The translations under genes and the position numbers were made by a program. Below the pieces are notes generated by a model. The model did not search any database, was not told the origin of the DNA, and saw only the letters and a program-made list of their open reading frames with translations. Of a stretch of 22,715 bases of DNA, positions 7,541 through 14,905 are shown piece after piece; the first letter of the stretch is position 1, and each line of letters opens with the position of its first letter. The stretch spans positions 1 to 22,715 of the forward strand of contig JAWWBX010000033.1 of assembly GCA_033720735.1 (NCBI GenBank), read 5' to 3'. The DNA is from B8-G4 sp033720735 (GTDB taxonomy: Bacteria > Bacteroidota > Bacteroidia > Chitinophagales > Saprospiraceae).

Positions 7541-9859
7541 ATGGATTTTCGGGTTAGTTTGACTCTCACGTTGCTGGCAGGGTTCCTGGTAGATCCTGCC
7601 ATTGGCCAAAGCGACCTGCGCATCGGACAATGGCGCTCCCACTTTGCCTATAACGAGGGGATCTCGGTCACCCAGGACGATGACAAGGTCTACTATGCCG
7701 CCAGGACGGGGCTGTTTGCCGTTCGCAAGGCAGACATGTCTGTCGAGTTCTTTTCCAAGGTCGATGGTCTCAGCGAGGTCGAAGCTTCCCTGATCCGGTA
7801 TCATCCCGGTCGCGACGTCCTCGTCGTGATCTACACCAACAGCAATGTCGACCTGGTCTTCCCGTCTGGGGTTTTCAACATCAGCGACATCCTGGAAAAC
7901 AACAACATCGTCGGGAGCAAAGCGATCAACGACGTGTATGTTGGCCTCGGCCGGAAGATTTACTTTTCATGTGATTTTGGTTTGGTCGAATTCGATCTTG
8001 AGACGCGCAAGTTTGGATTCACCATGTTTACCGGCACCCCGGTATCCGGGTTTACCGAATTTGATGGATCCTATTATCTCTCCACCGGTCAGGGCCTTTA
8101 CCGCTATTCCGGTGCAGGAATTGCACCAAACTTCGGCGCCTGGGAACAGCTCGGCGACGGCCACGGGCTGCCTGCCGGTGCCCCTTCTCAGGGCGTGGTC
8201 GTGTACGAAAACCAATTGTTTGCCGCTGTTGATCATGCCTTGTATGCGTGGGAGGAAGACGCCTTTCTACTCTGGGACCTCCGTGATGGCCATTACATTG
8301 AATTCATGTCACCCGAAGGACAGCATCTCAAAGTCGGGTTCAGATGTTTTGAAGATGCCTGCAATGGCAAGGTGCATTTCTACACCGTTGAGGGTAAGGT
8401 TGGCGAACACGGGTTTGATTGCGCCTGGCGTCCCTTGTATGCGATCGAAGATGAGGAAGGCCGTGTCTGGTACGCCGACGAGCAGCGCGGCCCCAAGTAT
8501 GCAGGCAACTACTTGTGGGGCTGCTTTGCGTTTGATTTTAATACCCCGTGGTCCAATAATGTCAACGAGATCGCCGTCAAGGACGGGACTGTTTTTGTCG
8601 CTGCCGGCGGCGTCAGTGACACCTACAACAACCGCAACTATCCTGATGGATTCTACATCCTCGATCAGAACGACTGGTCCTTTTTCAACCGTACCAACGA
8701 GCCGTTGCTTGCACAGCAGGATATATTGGATTACCTCCGTATCCTGCCGCATCCCGACAGCCAGTATGTCTACATCGGCTCTTACTATGCCGGGCTGATC
8801 CGCTTCGATCTGCGTGACAGCACGTACCGGTTTTACGATCAGGACAACTCCCTGCTGCAGGGTGCGGTCGGTGATTCACTGCGCGAGCGCATAGCAGGCA
8901 TGGCAATGGACGCCGCCGGGACGCTGTGGATGAGCTGCTTTCTCGCGCCGCGACCCATCGTCGCCATGACGGCAGACGGGCAGTGGGCCAACTTTGCGGT
9001 GCCCTCCGGAACGCGGCTGGCCGACGTTGTGATCGACCGGCGCGGTTACAAGTGGTTTGCGATCATTTCCGCTTCCGAGGGACTGCTGGTGTTTGATGAC
9101 AATGGGACCATTGACAATCCCGCTGATGACCGTTACGCCATGATCAACACGAGCAACAGCAACCTGCCAACCAACCTGTTGACCAATCTGGCTGTTGACC
9201 GCGATGGTGACATCTGGGTTGGCACATCACAAGGACCGGTGGTGTTTGACGCAGCAACTGACCCATTTGCCGGTCCAGCGCAGGGGTTCAGGGTCACGGT
9301 AGAGCAAGACGGTATCCTCTCGTATCTGCTGGAAGAAGAGCAGATCACGAGCATCGCTGTTGATGGTGCCAATCGCAAGTGGTTTGGAACGCGCAACGGG
9401 ATCTTCGTGCAGTCACCAGCAGGGGATGAAGAGATTGCCCGGTTTAACGAGAGCAACAGCCCTCTTCCCAACAACATCATCACCGACATTGCCATCAATC
9501 ATGAAAATGGCGATGTCTACATCGGAACCCAGTCCGGACTGGTCAGCATGCGTACCGATGCCGTTAGAGGGAGACCGTTTCACAATGTCAATGCTTATGC
9601 CTTCCCCAATCCGGTACGCCCGGAATATGACGGACCGATTGCGATCAAAGGGCTGGCCGAGGATGCTGCCGTCAAGATCACTGACATGGCCGGGACCGTT
9701 GTTTTCGAAACCCGCGCGCTTGGCGGTCAGGCGATCTGGGATGGAACTGCCCGCGACGGCCAGCGGGCCCAGACCGGAGTCTACCTGGTCTTCAGCACGA
9801 CCGAACCTCAGTTCGACAAGCCCGACGCCCTGGTAACCAAGATCCTGCTGGTCAACTGA
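7541..9859 (+). CDS. porZ: PorZ-like type IX secretion system protein (beta-propeller, C-terminal sorting-type domain)
   Basis: A 772-residue exported protein. The N-terminus is a signal peptide ending near AIGQ (about residue 22), followed by SDLRIGQWRSHFAYNEGISV, the typical opening of PorZ. The body carries two-component-regulator-type propeller repeats, seen as DRDGDIWVGTSQG and GANRKWFGTRNG and as the paired TSNSNLPTN / ESNSPLPNN repeats in the 530-680 region. The last ~85 residues (from AYAFPNPVRPEYDG) form a T9SS type A sorting-like domain with ITDMAGTVVF, WDGTARDGQRAQTGVYLV and a final KILLVN. In Porphyromonas, PorZ sits on the cell surface in the attachment complex and presents A-LPS to the sortase PorU. 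The role here is inferred from that family. The ATG at 7541 was chosen over upstream starts because it begins the signal peptide. Confidence 0.87.
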   Translation: MDFRVSLTLTLLAGFLVDPAIGQSDLRIGQWRSHFAYNEGISVTQDDDKVYYAARTGLFAVRKADMSVEFFSKVDGLSEVEASLIRYHPGRDVLVVIYTNSNVDLVFPSGVFNISDILENNNIVGSKAINDVYVGLGRKIYFSCDFGLVEFDLETRKFGFTMFTGTPVSGFTEFDGSYYLSTGQGLYRYSGAGIAPNFGAWEQLGDGHGLPAGAPSQGVVVYENQLFAAVDHALYAWEEDAFLLWDLRDGHYIEFMSPEGQHLKVGFRCFEDACNGKVHFYTVEGKVGEHGFDCAWRPLYAIEDEEGRVWYADEQRGPKYAGNYLWGCFAFDFNTPWSNNVNEIAVKDGTVFVAAGGVSDTYNNRNYPDGFYILDQNDWSFFNRTNEPLLAQQDILDYLRILPHPDSQYVYIGSYYAGLIRFDLRDSTYRFYDQDNSLLQGAVGDSLRERIAGMAMDAAGTLWMSCFLAPRPIVAMTADGQWANFAVPSGTRLADVVIDRRGYKWFAIISASEGLLVFDDNGTIDNPADDRYAMINTSNSNLPTNLLTNLAVDRDGDIWVGTSQGPVVFDAATDPFAGPAQGFRVTVEQDGILSYLLEEEQITSIAVDGANRKWFGTRNGIFVQSPAGDEEIARFNESNSPLPNNIITDIAINHENGDVYIGTQSGLVSMRTDAVRGRPFHNVNAYAFPNPVRPEYDGPIAIKGLAEDAAVKITDMAGTVVFETRALGGQAIWDGTARDGQRAQTGVYLVFSTTEPQFDKPDALVTKILLVN

Positions 9860-9879
9860 CCATTCGCAATCGCGCCGAT

Positions 9880-10176
9880 TTATCTCTTGAGCTGTACGAT
9901 GATTGACGAGTCCCGCGTCGTGATCGTTGCGACCCACATCAGATTGATCATGGTATCCCCAACCATCGTAAACTGTCCATCAGTCCGGAAGGAGTCGACG
10001 GGGATGGTCGTTGACGTAGAGCCATGGATCAGCACGATCGCAGTGATGTCATTGGATTTGTTCTTGTCACGCGACCGGTCCTCGATGATCCCGTTGATGT
10101 GCTGTACGGCCTGAATGCCATCGGAGCATGACACAACACCACACAGGAAGGCGGCAAGAATAATACGATACTTCAT
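9880..10176 (-). CDS. Small putative lipoprotein of unknown function
   Basis: A 98-residue protein with a lipoprotein signal: MKYRIILAAFLCGVVSC, with lipobox-like VVSC ending at Cys17, followed by a SDGIQ mature start. The mature 82 residues are mostly beta-prone and polar, with no family I recognise. The ATG at 10176 was chosen over an upstream in-frame start because the signal peptide begins there. The gene lies 63 nt downstream of bshA on the same strand and probably shares its transcript. It converges with porZ, leaving 20 nt between the two stop codons. Confidence 0.7.
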   Translation of the reverse strand: MKYRIILAAFLCGVVSCSDGIQAVQHINGIIEDRSRDKNKSNDITAIVLIHGSTSTTIPVDSFRTDGQFTMVGDTMINLMWVATITTRDSSIIVQLKR

Positions 10177-10239
10177 GGCCGGTGTGATATTGTCCGAAGA
10201 TAGTGCATTCGCGCGCGCCACCGCCTCGCTGGTCAGTGA

Positions 10240-11391
10240 TCAGACCGAGACCGCCTTGGAGCTGAGCACCTGGCGACGCACCTTTTCGTAGTAGCGCTCA
10301 TACAGCGGCATGATTTGGCTGATGTCAAATTCCCTGGCCCGGTCATATGCGTTCTTCCTGAAGGTCTTCAGCAGTTCCGGGTCCTGCAACAGCCTGATCG
10401 CATTGCGCGCCATATCCTCAACATCGCCTACTTCACTCAGGTAGCCGGTGACACCATGTACGTTGAGCTCGGGTAGCCCGCCGACATTGGACGAGATCAC
10501 GGGCACTTCGCATGCCATGGCCTCCAGGGCGGCCAGTCCAAAACTTTCCTTTCCTGATGGCATGATAAACAAATCGGACACGGCAAGTAATTCTTCAATG
10601 GCGTCCTGTTTGCCCAAAAAGCGGATCTCGTCACAAAGATTGAGCTGACGGCAGAGTTCCTCCATATGCAGTCGCTCAGGGCCGTCGCCGATCAGCAGCA
10701 GCTTGGCCGGGATGACCTCAAGGACTTTCTGGAACAGACCGATGACATCCTGCACGCGTTTGACTTTGCGAAAATTCGAGGTGTGCAGCAAGACCTTTTC
10801 GTTGTCTGGTGCGATCGCTTTCTTGAAGTGCGCCTTGTCCGAGGGCTTGAAGCGGTTGAAGTCGACAAAATTGTGAATGACCTCGATTTCCCGGGTGATC
10901 CTGAAACTGTCCAGTGTTTGCTGCCGCAGCTGATGTGAGACAGCGGTGACGCCGTCCGAGGCATTGATGCTGAACTCGACAACCGGAGCAAATGACTGAT
11001 CAATCCCCACCAGCGTGATATCGGTACCGTGCAAAGTGGTGACGACCGGCAGGGTGATGTTTTGTGCTGCCAGGATCTTTTTGGTCAGGAAGGCGATGGT
11101 CGCGTGCGGGATTGCGTAATGCACGTGGAGCAAGTCCAGCTTTTCATACAGTACAACATCGACCAGCTTGCTGGTCAATACGGAATCATACGGAGGATAT
11201 TCAAACAGCGGGTAGTCATAGGCAGACGCTTCGTGATAGAAGACGTTCTCATGAAACGCACCCAGGCGCACAGGGCGCTGGTAGGTGATGAAGTGTACCT
11301 TGTGGCCCTTTTTAGCGAGCCCAAGACCCAATTCGGTCGCGATCACACCGCTTCCCCCGAACGTCGGATAACAAACGATACCGATTTTCAC
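10240..11391 (-). CDS. bshA: N-acetyl-alpha-D-glucosaminyl L-malate synthase (bacillithiol biosynthesis)
   Basis: A GT4-family glycosyltransferase of 383 residues that joins GlcNAc from UDP-GlcNAc to L-malate, the first step of bacillithiol synthesis. The BshA signature is strong: KIGIVCYPTFGGSGVIATEL at the N-terminus, HVHYAIPHA (about 94-102), TTLHGTDITLVG (about 118-129), and the GT4 donor-site motif ESFGLAALEAMACEVPVISS with the E-x7-E pair, about 285-305. The start codon is GTG at 11391. Presence of the gene implies that the organism uses bacillithiol as a low-molecular-weight thiol. bshB and bshC are not in the window, which is usual because these genes are scattered in Bacteroidota. 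Confidence 0.95.
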   Translation of the reverse strand: MKIGIVCYPTFGGSGVIATELGLGLAKKGHKVHFITYQRPVRLGAFHENVFYHEASAYDYPLFEYPPYDSVLTSKLVDVVLYEKLDLLHVHYAIPHATIAFLTKKILAAQNITLPVVTTLHGTDITLVGIDQSFAPVVEFSINASDGVTAVSHQLRQQTLDSFRITREIEVIHNFVDFNRFKPSDKAHFKKAIAPDNEKVLLHTSNFRKVKRVQDVIGLFQKVLEVIPAKLLLIGDGPERLHMEELCRQLNLCDEIRFLGKQDAIEELLAVSDLFIMPSGKESFGLAALEAMACEVPVISSNVGGLPELNVHGVTGYLSEVGDVEDMARNAIRLLQDPELLKTFRKNAYDRAREFDISQIMPLYERYYEKVRRQVLSSKAVSV

Positions 11392-11519
11392 AGTTTCCCG
11401 ATTATGTGCCGATCACCTGTACAACGATGAAAGCACCATGATAATGATTGAAACCTGCAATCTTAAACCGTTTTGCGACATTTTCGTTCATTTATGGGAA
11501 AGCAGTTGAATCTGAATCC

Positions 11520-12407
11520 GTGGCAACTTACTCCATTCGTGAACTGGCAGACCTGACGGGCGTGAAGGCGCACACGATCCGTGCGTGGGAGAAGCGCTAT
11601 GGCATTGTCTGTCCTGCACGTTCCTGTTTGAACGTGCGCGAGTACAGTGAGTCCGACCTGCAGATACTCAATGACATCGCCTTCCTCAAGAAGAACGGCT
11701 TCAAGATCTCGAAGATCGCCACCTTGTCGCGCAGTGAAATCGCAGACCACGTAACTCAGCTGAGAGCCAGCCGACTGCAATCCTCTGATCAGGTCGACAT
11801 GCTCACCATGGCACTGATGGATTTCAACGCAAGCAAGTCGGAGTGCATCGTCAGCGCACAGATCAGGCATAATGGCGTGGAAGAAACCATGCACGATCTC
11901 ATCTTCCCGCTCATGAACCGGTTGGGTTTGCTGCTGATGTCAGGTTCCATGACCCGTGCCCATGAACTGCTGTTTGTGGACATCGTACAACAGAAATTGC
12001 GCGCAGCGATCGACACCACGCCACGGGTGAAACTTACAGACAACGGATTGGTCTTGCTCACGACGGCTCCCCGACTGCTGGAGATCCAGCGTCTTTATGT
12101 GCAGTATCTCTGCCGGAAATACGGGATCTACGTGCTGAGCTTTATGAACCCGATCAGCCCTGGCGATCTCCGCAAGGTGTTAGCGACAGGGACTGTGAGC
12201 CAGGTGCTGACCTTGCACGACATGGCTGCTGATCGCGCACCCTTGCTCGAAATGATCAGTGTTTGTGATACACATCCGGAGATCAACCTGGTGATCGCCG
12301 GCAACGATATCCACCTGGAAAACATCGATTTACCGCCTTTTGTCACGGTGTTGCACAACATGACTGAGGCGCGCTCATTCATTCAACAACGATCCGAGAG
12401 ACCATGA
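11520..12407 (+). CDS. MerR family transcriptional regulator with degenerate cobalamin-binding-like domain
   Basis: A 295-residue regulator. The MerR winged helix is clear at the N-terminus (YSIRELADLTGVKAHTIRAW, then EKRYG), followed by the SESDLQILNDIAFLKKNGFKISKIA helices. The rest resembles the LitR/CarH layout: a helical cap (about residues 85-160, with SGSMTRAHELLFVDIVQQKLR) and a Rossmann-like domain. Where B12-binding members have an E-x-H-E-I-G-type stretch, this protein has RLLEIQRLY, so the cobalt-ligating His appears to be absent. The start is uncertain: a GTG at 11520 gives the normal MerR N-terminus, whereas a TTG at 11448 would add 24 residues. The stop overlaps the YceI gene by 4 nt (ATGA), which makes that lipoprotein a likely co-expressed partner. 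Confidence 0.85.
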   Translation: MATYSIRELADLTGVKAHTIRAWEKRYGIVCPARSCLNVREYSESDLQILNDIAFLKKNGFKISKIATLSRSEIADHVTQLRASRLQSSDQVDMLTMALMDFNASKSECIVSAQIRHNGVEETMHDLIFPLMNRLGLLLMSGSMTRAHELLFVDIVQQKLRAAIDTTPRVKLTDNGLVLLTTAPRLLEIQRLYVQYLCRKYGIYVLSFMNPISPGDLRKVLATGTVSQVLTLHDMAADRAPLLEMISVCDTHPEINLVIAGNDIHLENIDLPPFVTVLHNMTEARSFIQQRSERP

Positions 12408-13114
12408 AAACACGCCTGATGACATGCCGTTTATCCGCCTTTTTTTCCCTGCTCGTATTCGCTGTGTTCGTATCCGCTTGCGGCGGGAGCGGGAGCGAAG
12501 TGGCTCAGACCGAAAGCGCACAACCCACTTCAACCGATAAGGCCACCGGCGTCCAGTATGTCGTCACACCAGGCACCAGTGTCGTGATGTGGGAGGGGTA
12601 CAAACCCGGGCGTACACATACAGGCACGGTTGATATTGGCAGCGGTGAACTTTATGTGGACAACGGTCAGATCACCGGCGGCCTGTTTAGCATCGATCTG
12701 ACCACGATCACTGTGACCGATCTTGAGGCCGGGAAAGGCAAGGAGCGCCTCGAGGCACACCTGAAGGGCACCACTCCCGGTAAGGAAAATGATTTTTTCA
12801 ATGTCAACGCGTTTCCAGCCGGCTCGTTTGAAATCACCCGGGTGACCCGCCTGGAAGGAGATGAAGAGGCCAACCACATGGTGTATGGCAACCTCAAGTT
12901 GAAGGGTATTTCCAAGAATATCGGATTTCGCGCACAGATCGATACCCAAGACAACCTGGTGATTGTTACCACACCCATGTTCAGCATCGATCGTACCGAG
13001 TGGGAGCTCAACTTCCGCTCTGGTAAATTCTTCGACAACCTGGGTGACAATCTGATCCGCGATGACATCGGGTTGATCATCAACCTCGTGGCAGCAGCGC
13101 AACCGGAAGGCTAG
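12404..13114 (+). CDS. YceI family lipoprotein (polyisoprenoid-binding-like lipocalin fold)
   Basis: A 236-residue exported protein. The signal peptide ends in a lipobox, FVSAC with Cys26, followed by a Gly/Ser-rich linker. The YceI domain spans about residues 50-232: VVMWEGYKPGRTHTGTVDIG, FSIDLTTITVTDLEAGKGKERLEAHLKG, then the hallmark FFNVNAFPAGSFEITRVTRL, GNLKLKGISKNIGF, and FSIDRTEWELNFRSGKFFDN. YceI proteins bind isoprenoid or amphiphilic lipids in a beta-barrel. The ligand of this one is unknown. It overlaps the MerR gene by 4 nt, so the regulator and lipoprotein are probably one operon. Confidence 0.9.
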   Translation: MKTRLMTCRLSAFFSLLVFAVFVSACGGSGSEVAQTESAQPTSTDKATGVQYVVTPGTSVVMWEGYKPGRTHTGTVDIGSGELYVDNGQITGGLFSIDLTTITVTDLEAGKGKERLEAHLKGTTPGKENDFFNVNAFPAGSFEITRVTRLEGDEEANHMVYGNLKLKGISKNIGFRAQIDTQDNLVIVTTPMFSIDRTEWELNFRSGKFFDNLGDNLIRDDIGLIINLVAAAQPEG

Positions 13115-13175
13115 GATCTCAGCAACCTGCGGTGAGGAATATTCTCGGTACCTTATCGAGAGAGAGCCTCTGCAC

Positions 13176-14879
13176 ATGCAACCCCTTGTTCTTTCCGAGA
13201 TTCCCGCTTATCGCACAGCCCGTGCTTCCGGGCCCGCCAGCCTTGTGGAGTGGACTGATCACCAACACCGGTCCGTCGGACCGGCGGAGTTTGAAACGTT
13301 CGTCAATCGCCTGATTCCCGCGCTGGCCGCTTTGGGCCTCGGCAGAGGAGACCATCTATGCCTGCAGATCGAGGCCGGCCGCATCGACTTGCTGGCTGTG
13401 GAGTTTGCCGCGCTTTCTCTGGGTGCCGTGGTTTGTCCGCTGCATCCCCTGTTGTTCGATGACGCCTTGTCTGCCATTCTCCATGAGTTACGGCCCGTGA
13501 TCACGCTCGTTCCGGATGCCGCCCAACGCAGGTCCCTGATCTCTGCCGGACTGGAAAAGGAGGCCGGTCAGATCGTGACCGCTACCGAATTGCTTGGGCA
13601 TGAACCGAACGAGCCGCAGCCCCCGGATGCCGTCTCTCCGGATGACGTTGCGCTGATCATCTATACTTCGGGCACGACTGGCGATCCCAAAGGGGTGATG
13701 TTGTCGCACCGCGCAGTGTTGTCGAATGTGGTTGGCGCTCTCGCTATTGTGCCGCTGGAGTCACATCATGTGGTACTCAGTTTCCTGCCGGTGAGTCATG
13801 TGTTTGAACGCATTGTCATCTATACCTACCTTCTGGCTGGTGTTACTATTCACTTTGCAGCGACGGCACGGCATGCGCGTGTCCTGCTCAACCAGGTGCA
13901 CCCGCACTACCTGACCACCGTGCCGAGGATCCTTGAGCAGGTTTACCGCACGTTTGTGTCGGCAGCCACCCGGGGCAATTATTTCCGGGCGTCGCTGGTG
14001 CAATGGGCCCTGAACCCCGGGCGGCACGGTTTGCTTCGTCGTTTGTTGACTCGCTGGTTGATCGCACGCCGGGTACGGCGCGTATTCGGCCGTAGACTCA
14101 AAGGAGTCCTCGTCGGTGGCGCCGCCACTGACACAGAAGTCATCCGGTTTTTCAAATTGGCGCGCATTGCTGTCCGCGAGGGCTATGGTCTGACAGAATG
14201 CGGCGGAGTTGCCACCGTCAACCGCTTCTCACCGGGCGGCAACCTTCCCGGGACGGTCGGTATTCCGCTGCCGGGGGTAGAGATCCGCATCGAGCACGGC
14301 GCGGATAGTCAAGAGGGTGAGATCCTGATCCGCAGTCCGGGTAATATGTCCGGATATCTGAGGCGCCCGGTCGAAACCCGCAGCGTGCTCACATCTGATG
14401 GGTGGCTGCGTACCGGTGATATCGGAGTGTTTGTGCACGAACGGTTCCTGCAAATCACCAGCCGTGCCAAGGACATTTTCAAGAACTCGTTTGGTGAGTA
14501 CGTCATCCCGATGCGCATTGAACAACAGCTCAACCGGTCGCCCTTTGTGGACCAGGTCATCGCCATTGGATTTCAGCGGCCGTTCACCGCGGCCCTGATC
14601 CTGCCTGAGTTCGGTCATTTGCAGCAGTGGTGCCAACAGTCAGGAGTGCATTGGACTGCACCGATGTATATGGTCCATAATCCCGAAGTCCTGGAGCTCT
14701 ATCAATCTATCATCGACAAGGTCAACCCTGCCTTGGCCAGGCATGAACGCATTGGCGGGTTTCGTCTCATCCACGATCTCTGGTCGGTTGAGAGTGGCTT
14801 GCTGACACTCAGCCTCAAGCTGCGGCGCGTGGCGATAGAACAGCGATACAGCAAGCTGATCAGCGAAATCTACAAGTAA
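13176..14879 (+). CDS. AMP-forming long-chain fatty acyl-CoA ligase-like enzyme
   Basis: A 567-residue member of the ANL adenylating superfamily, somewhat shorter than the ~600-residue FadD15/LACS-type enzymes. The P-loop YTSGTTGDPKGVMLSH lies at about 163-178, A5 GYGLTE at 336-341, the ATP-ribose Asp in WLRTGDIG at 410-417, and the hinge SRAKDIFKNSFGEYVIP at 429-445. A C-terminal Lys (LSLKLRR, about Lys548) fits the A10 catalytic lysine. The expected role is activation of a fatty or other carboxylic acid through an acyl-adenylate to acyl-CoA. Substrate length cannot be read from the sequence. It starts 61 nt after the YceI gene on the same strand and is convergent with mnmG. Confidence 0.88.
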   Translation: MQPLVLSEIPAYRTARASGPASLVEWTDHQHRSVGPAEFETFVNRLIPALAALGLGRGDHLCLQIEAGRIDLLAVEFAALSLGAVVCPLHPLLFDDALSAILHELRPVITLVPDAAQRRSLISAGLEKEAGQIVTATELLGHEPNEPQPPDAVSPDDVALIIYTSGTTGDPKGVMLSHRAVLSNVVGALAIVPLESHHVVLSFLPVSHVFERIVIYTYLLAGVTIHFAATARHARVLLNQVHPHYLTTVPRILEQVYRTFVSAATRGNYFRASLVQWALNPGRHGLLRRLLTRWLIARRVRRVFGRRLKGVLVGGAATDTEVIRFFKLARIAVREGYGLTECGGVATVNRFSPGGNLPGTVGIPLPGVEIRIEHGADSQEGEILIRSPGNMSGYLRRPVETRSVLTSDGWLRTGDIGVFVHERFLQITSRAKDIFKNSFGEYVIPMRIEQQLNRSPFVDQVIAIGFQRPFTAALILPEFGHLQQWCQQSGVHWTAPMYMVHNPEVLELYQSIIDKVNPALARHERIGGFRLIHDLWSVESGLLTLSLKLRRVAIEQRYSKLISEIYK

Positions 14880-14886
14880 CCGATCA

Positions 14887-14901
14887 CCACAGGATCTGTG
14901 G
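14887..14901. terminator. Short hairpin between convergent acyl-CoA ligase and mnmG genes
   Basis: CCACAG, loop GAT, CTGTGG forms a perfect 6-bp stem in the 26-nt gap between two convergent stop codons. There is no T-tract on either side, so it is not a classic intrinsic terminator. Position alone suggests that it could help separate the two transcripts. Confidence 0.3.
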
Positions 14902-14905
14902 CGTG

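Noticed and set aside
13142..13162. TCTCG/CGAGA hairpin in front of the acyl-CoA ligase gene
   Set aside because: Only a 5-bp stem with a 9-nt loop and no T-tract; not enough for a terminator or riboswitch call.
12530..13177. Minus-strand ORF (215 codons) opposite the YceI gene
   Set aside because: Antisense to a gene with a clear signal peptide and YceI domain; its translation has no coherent motif.
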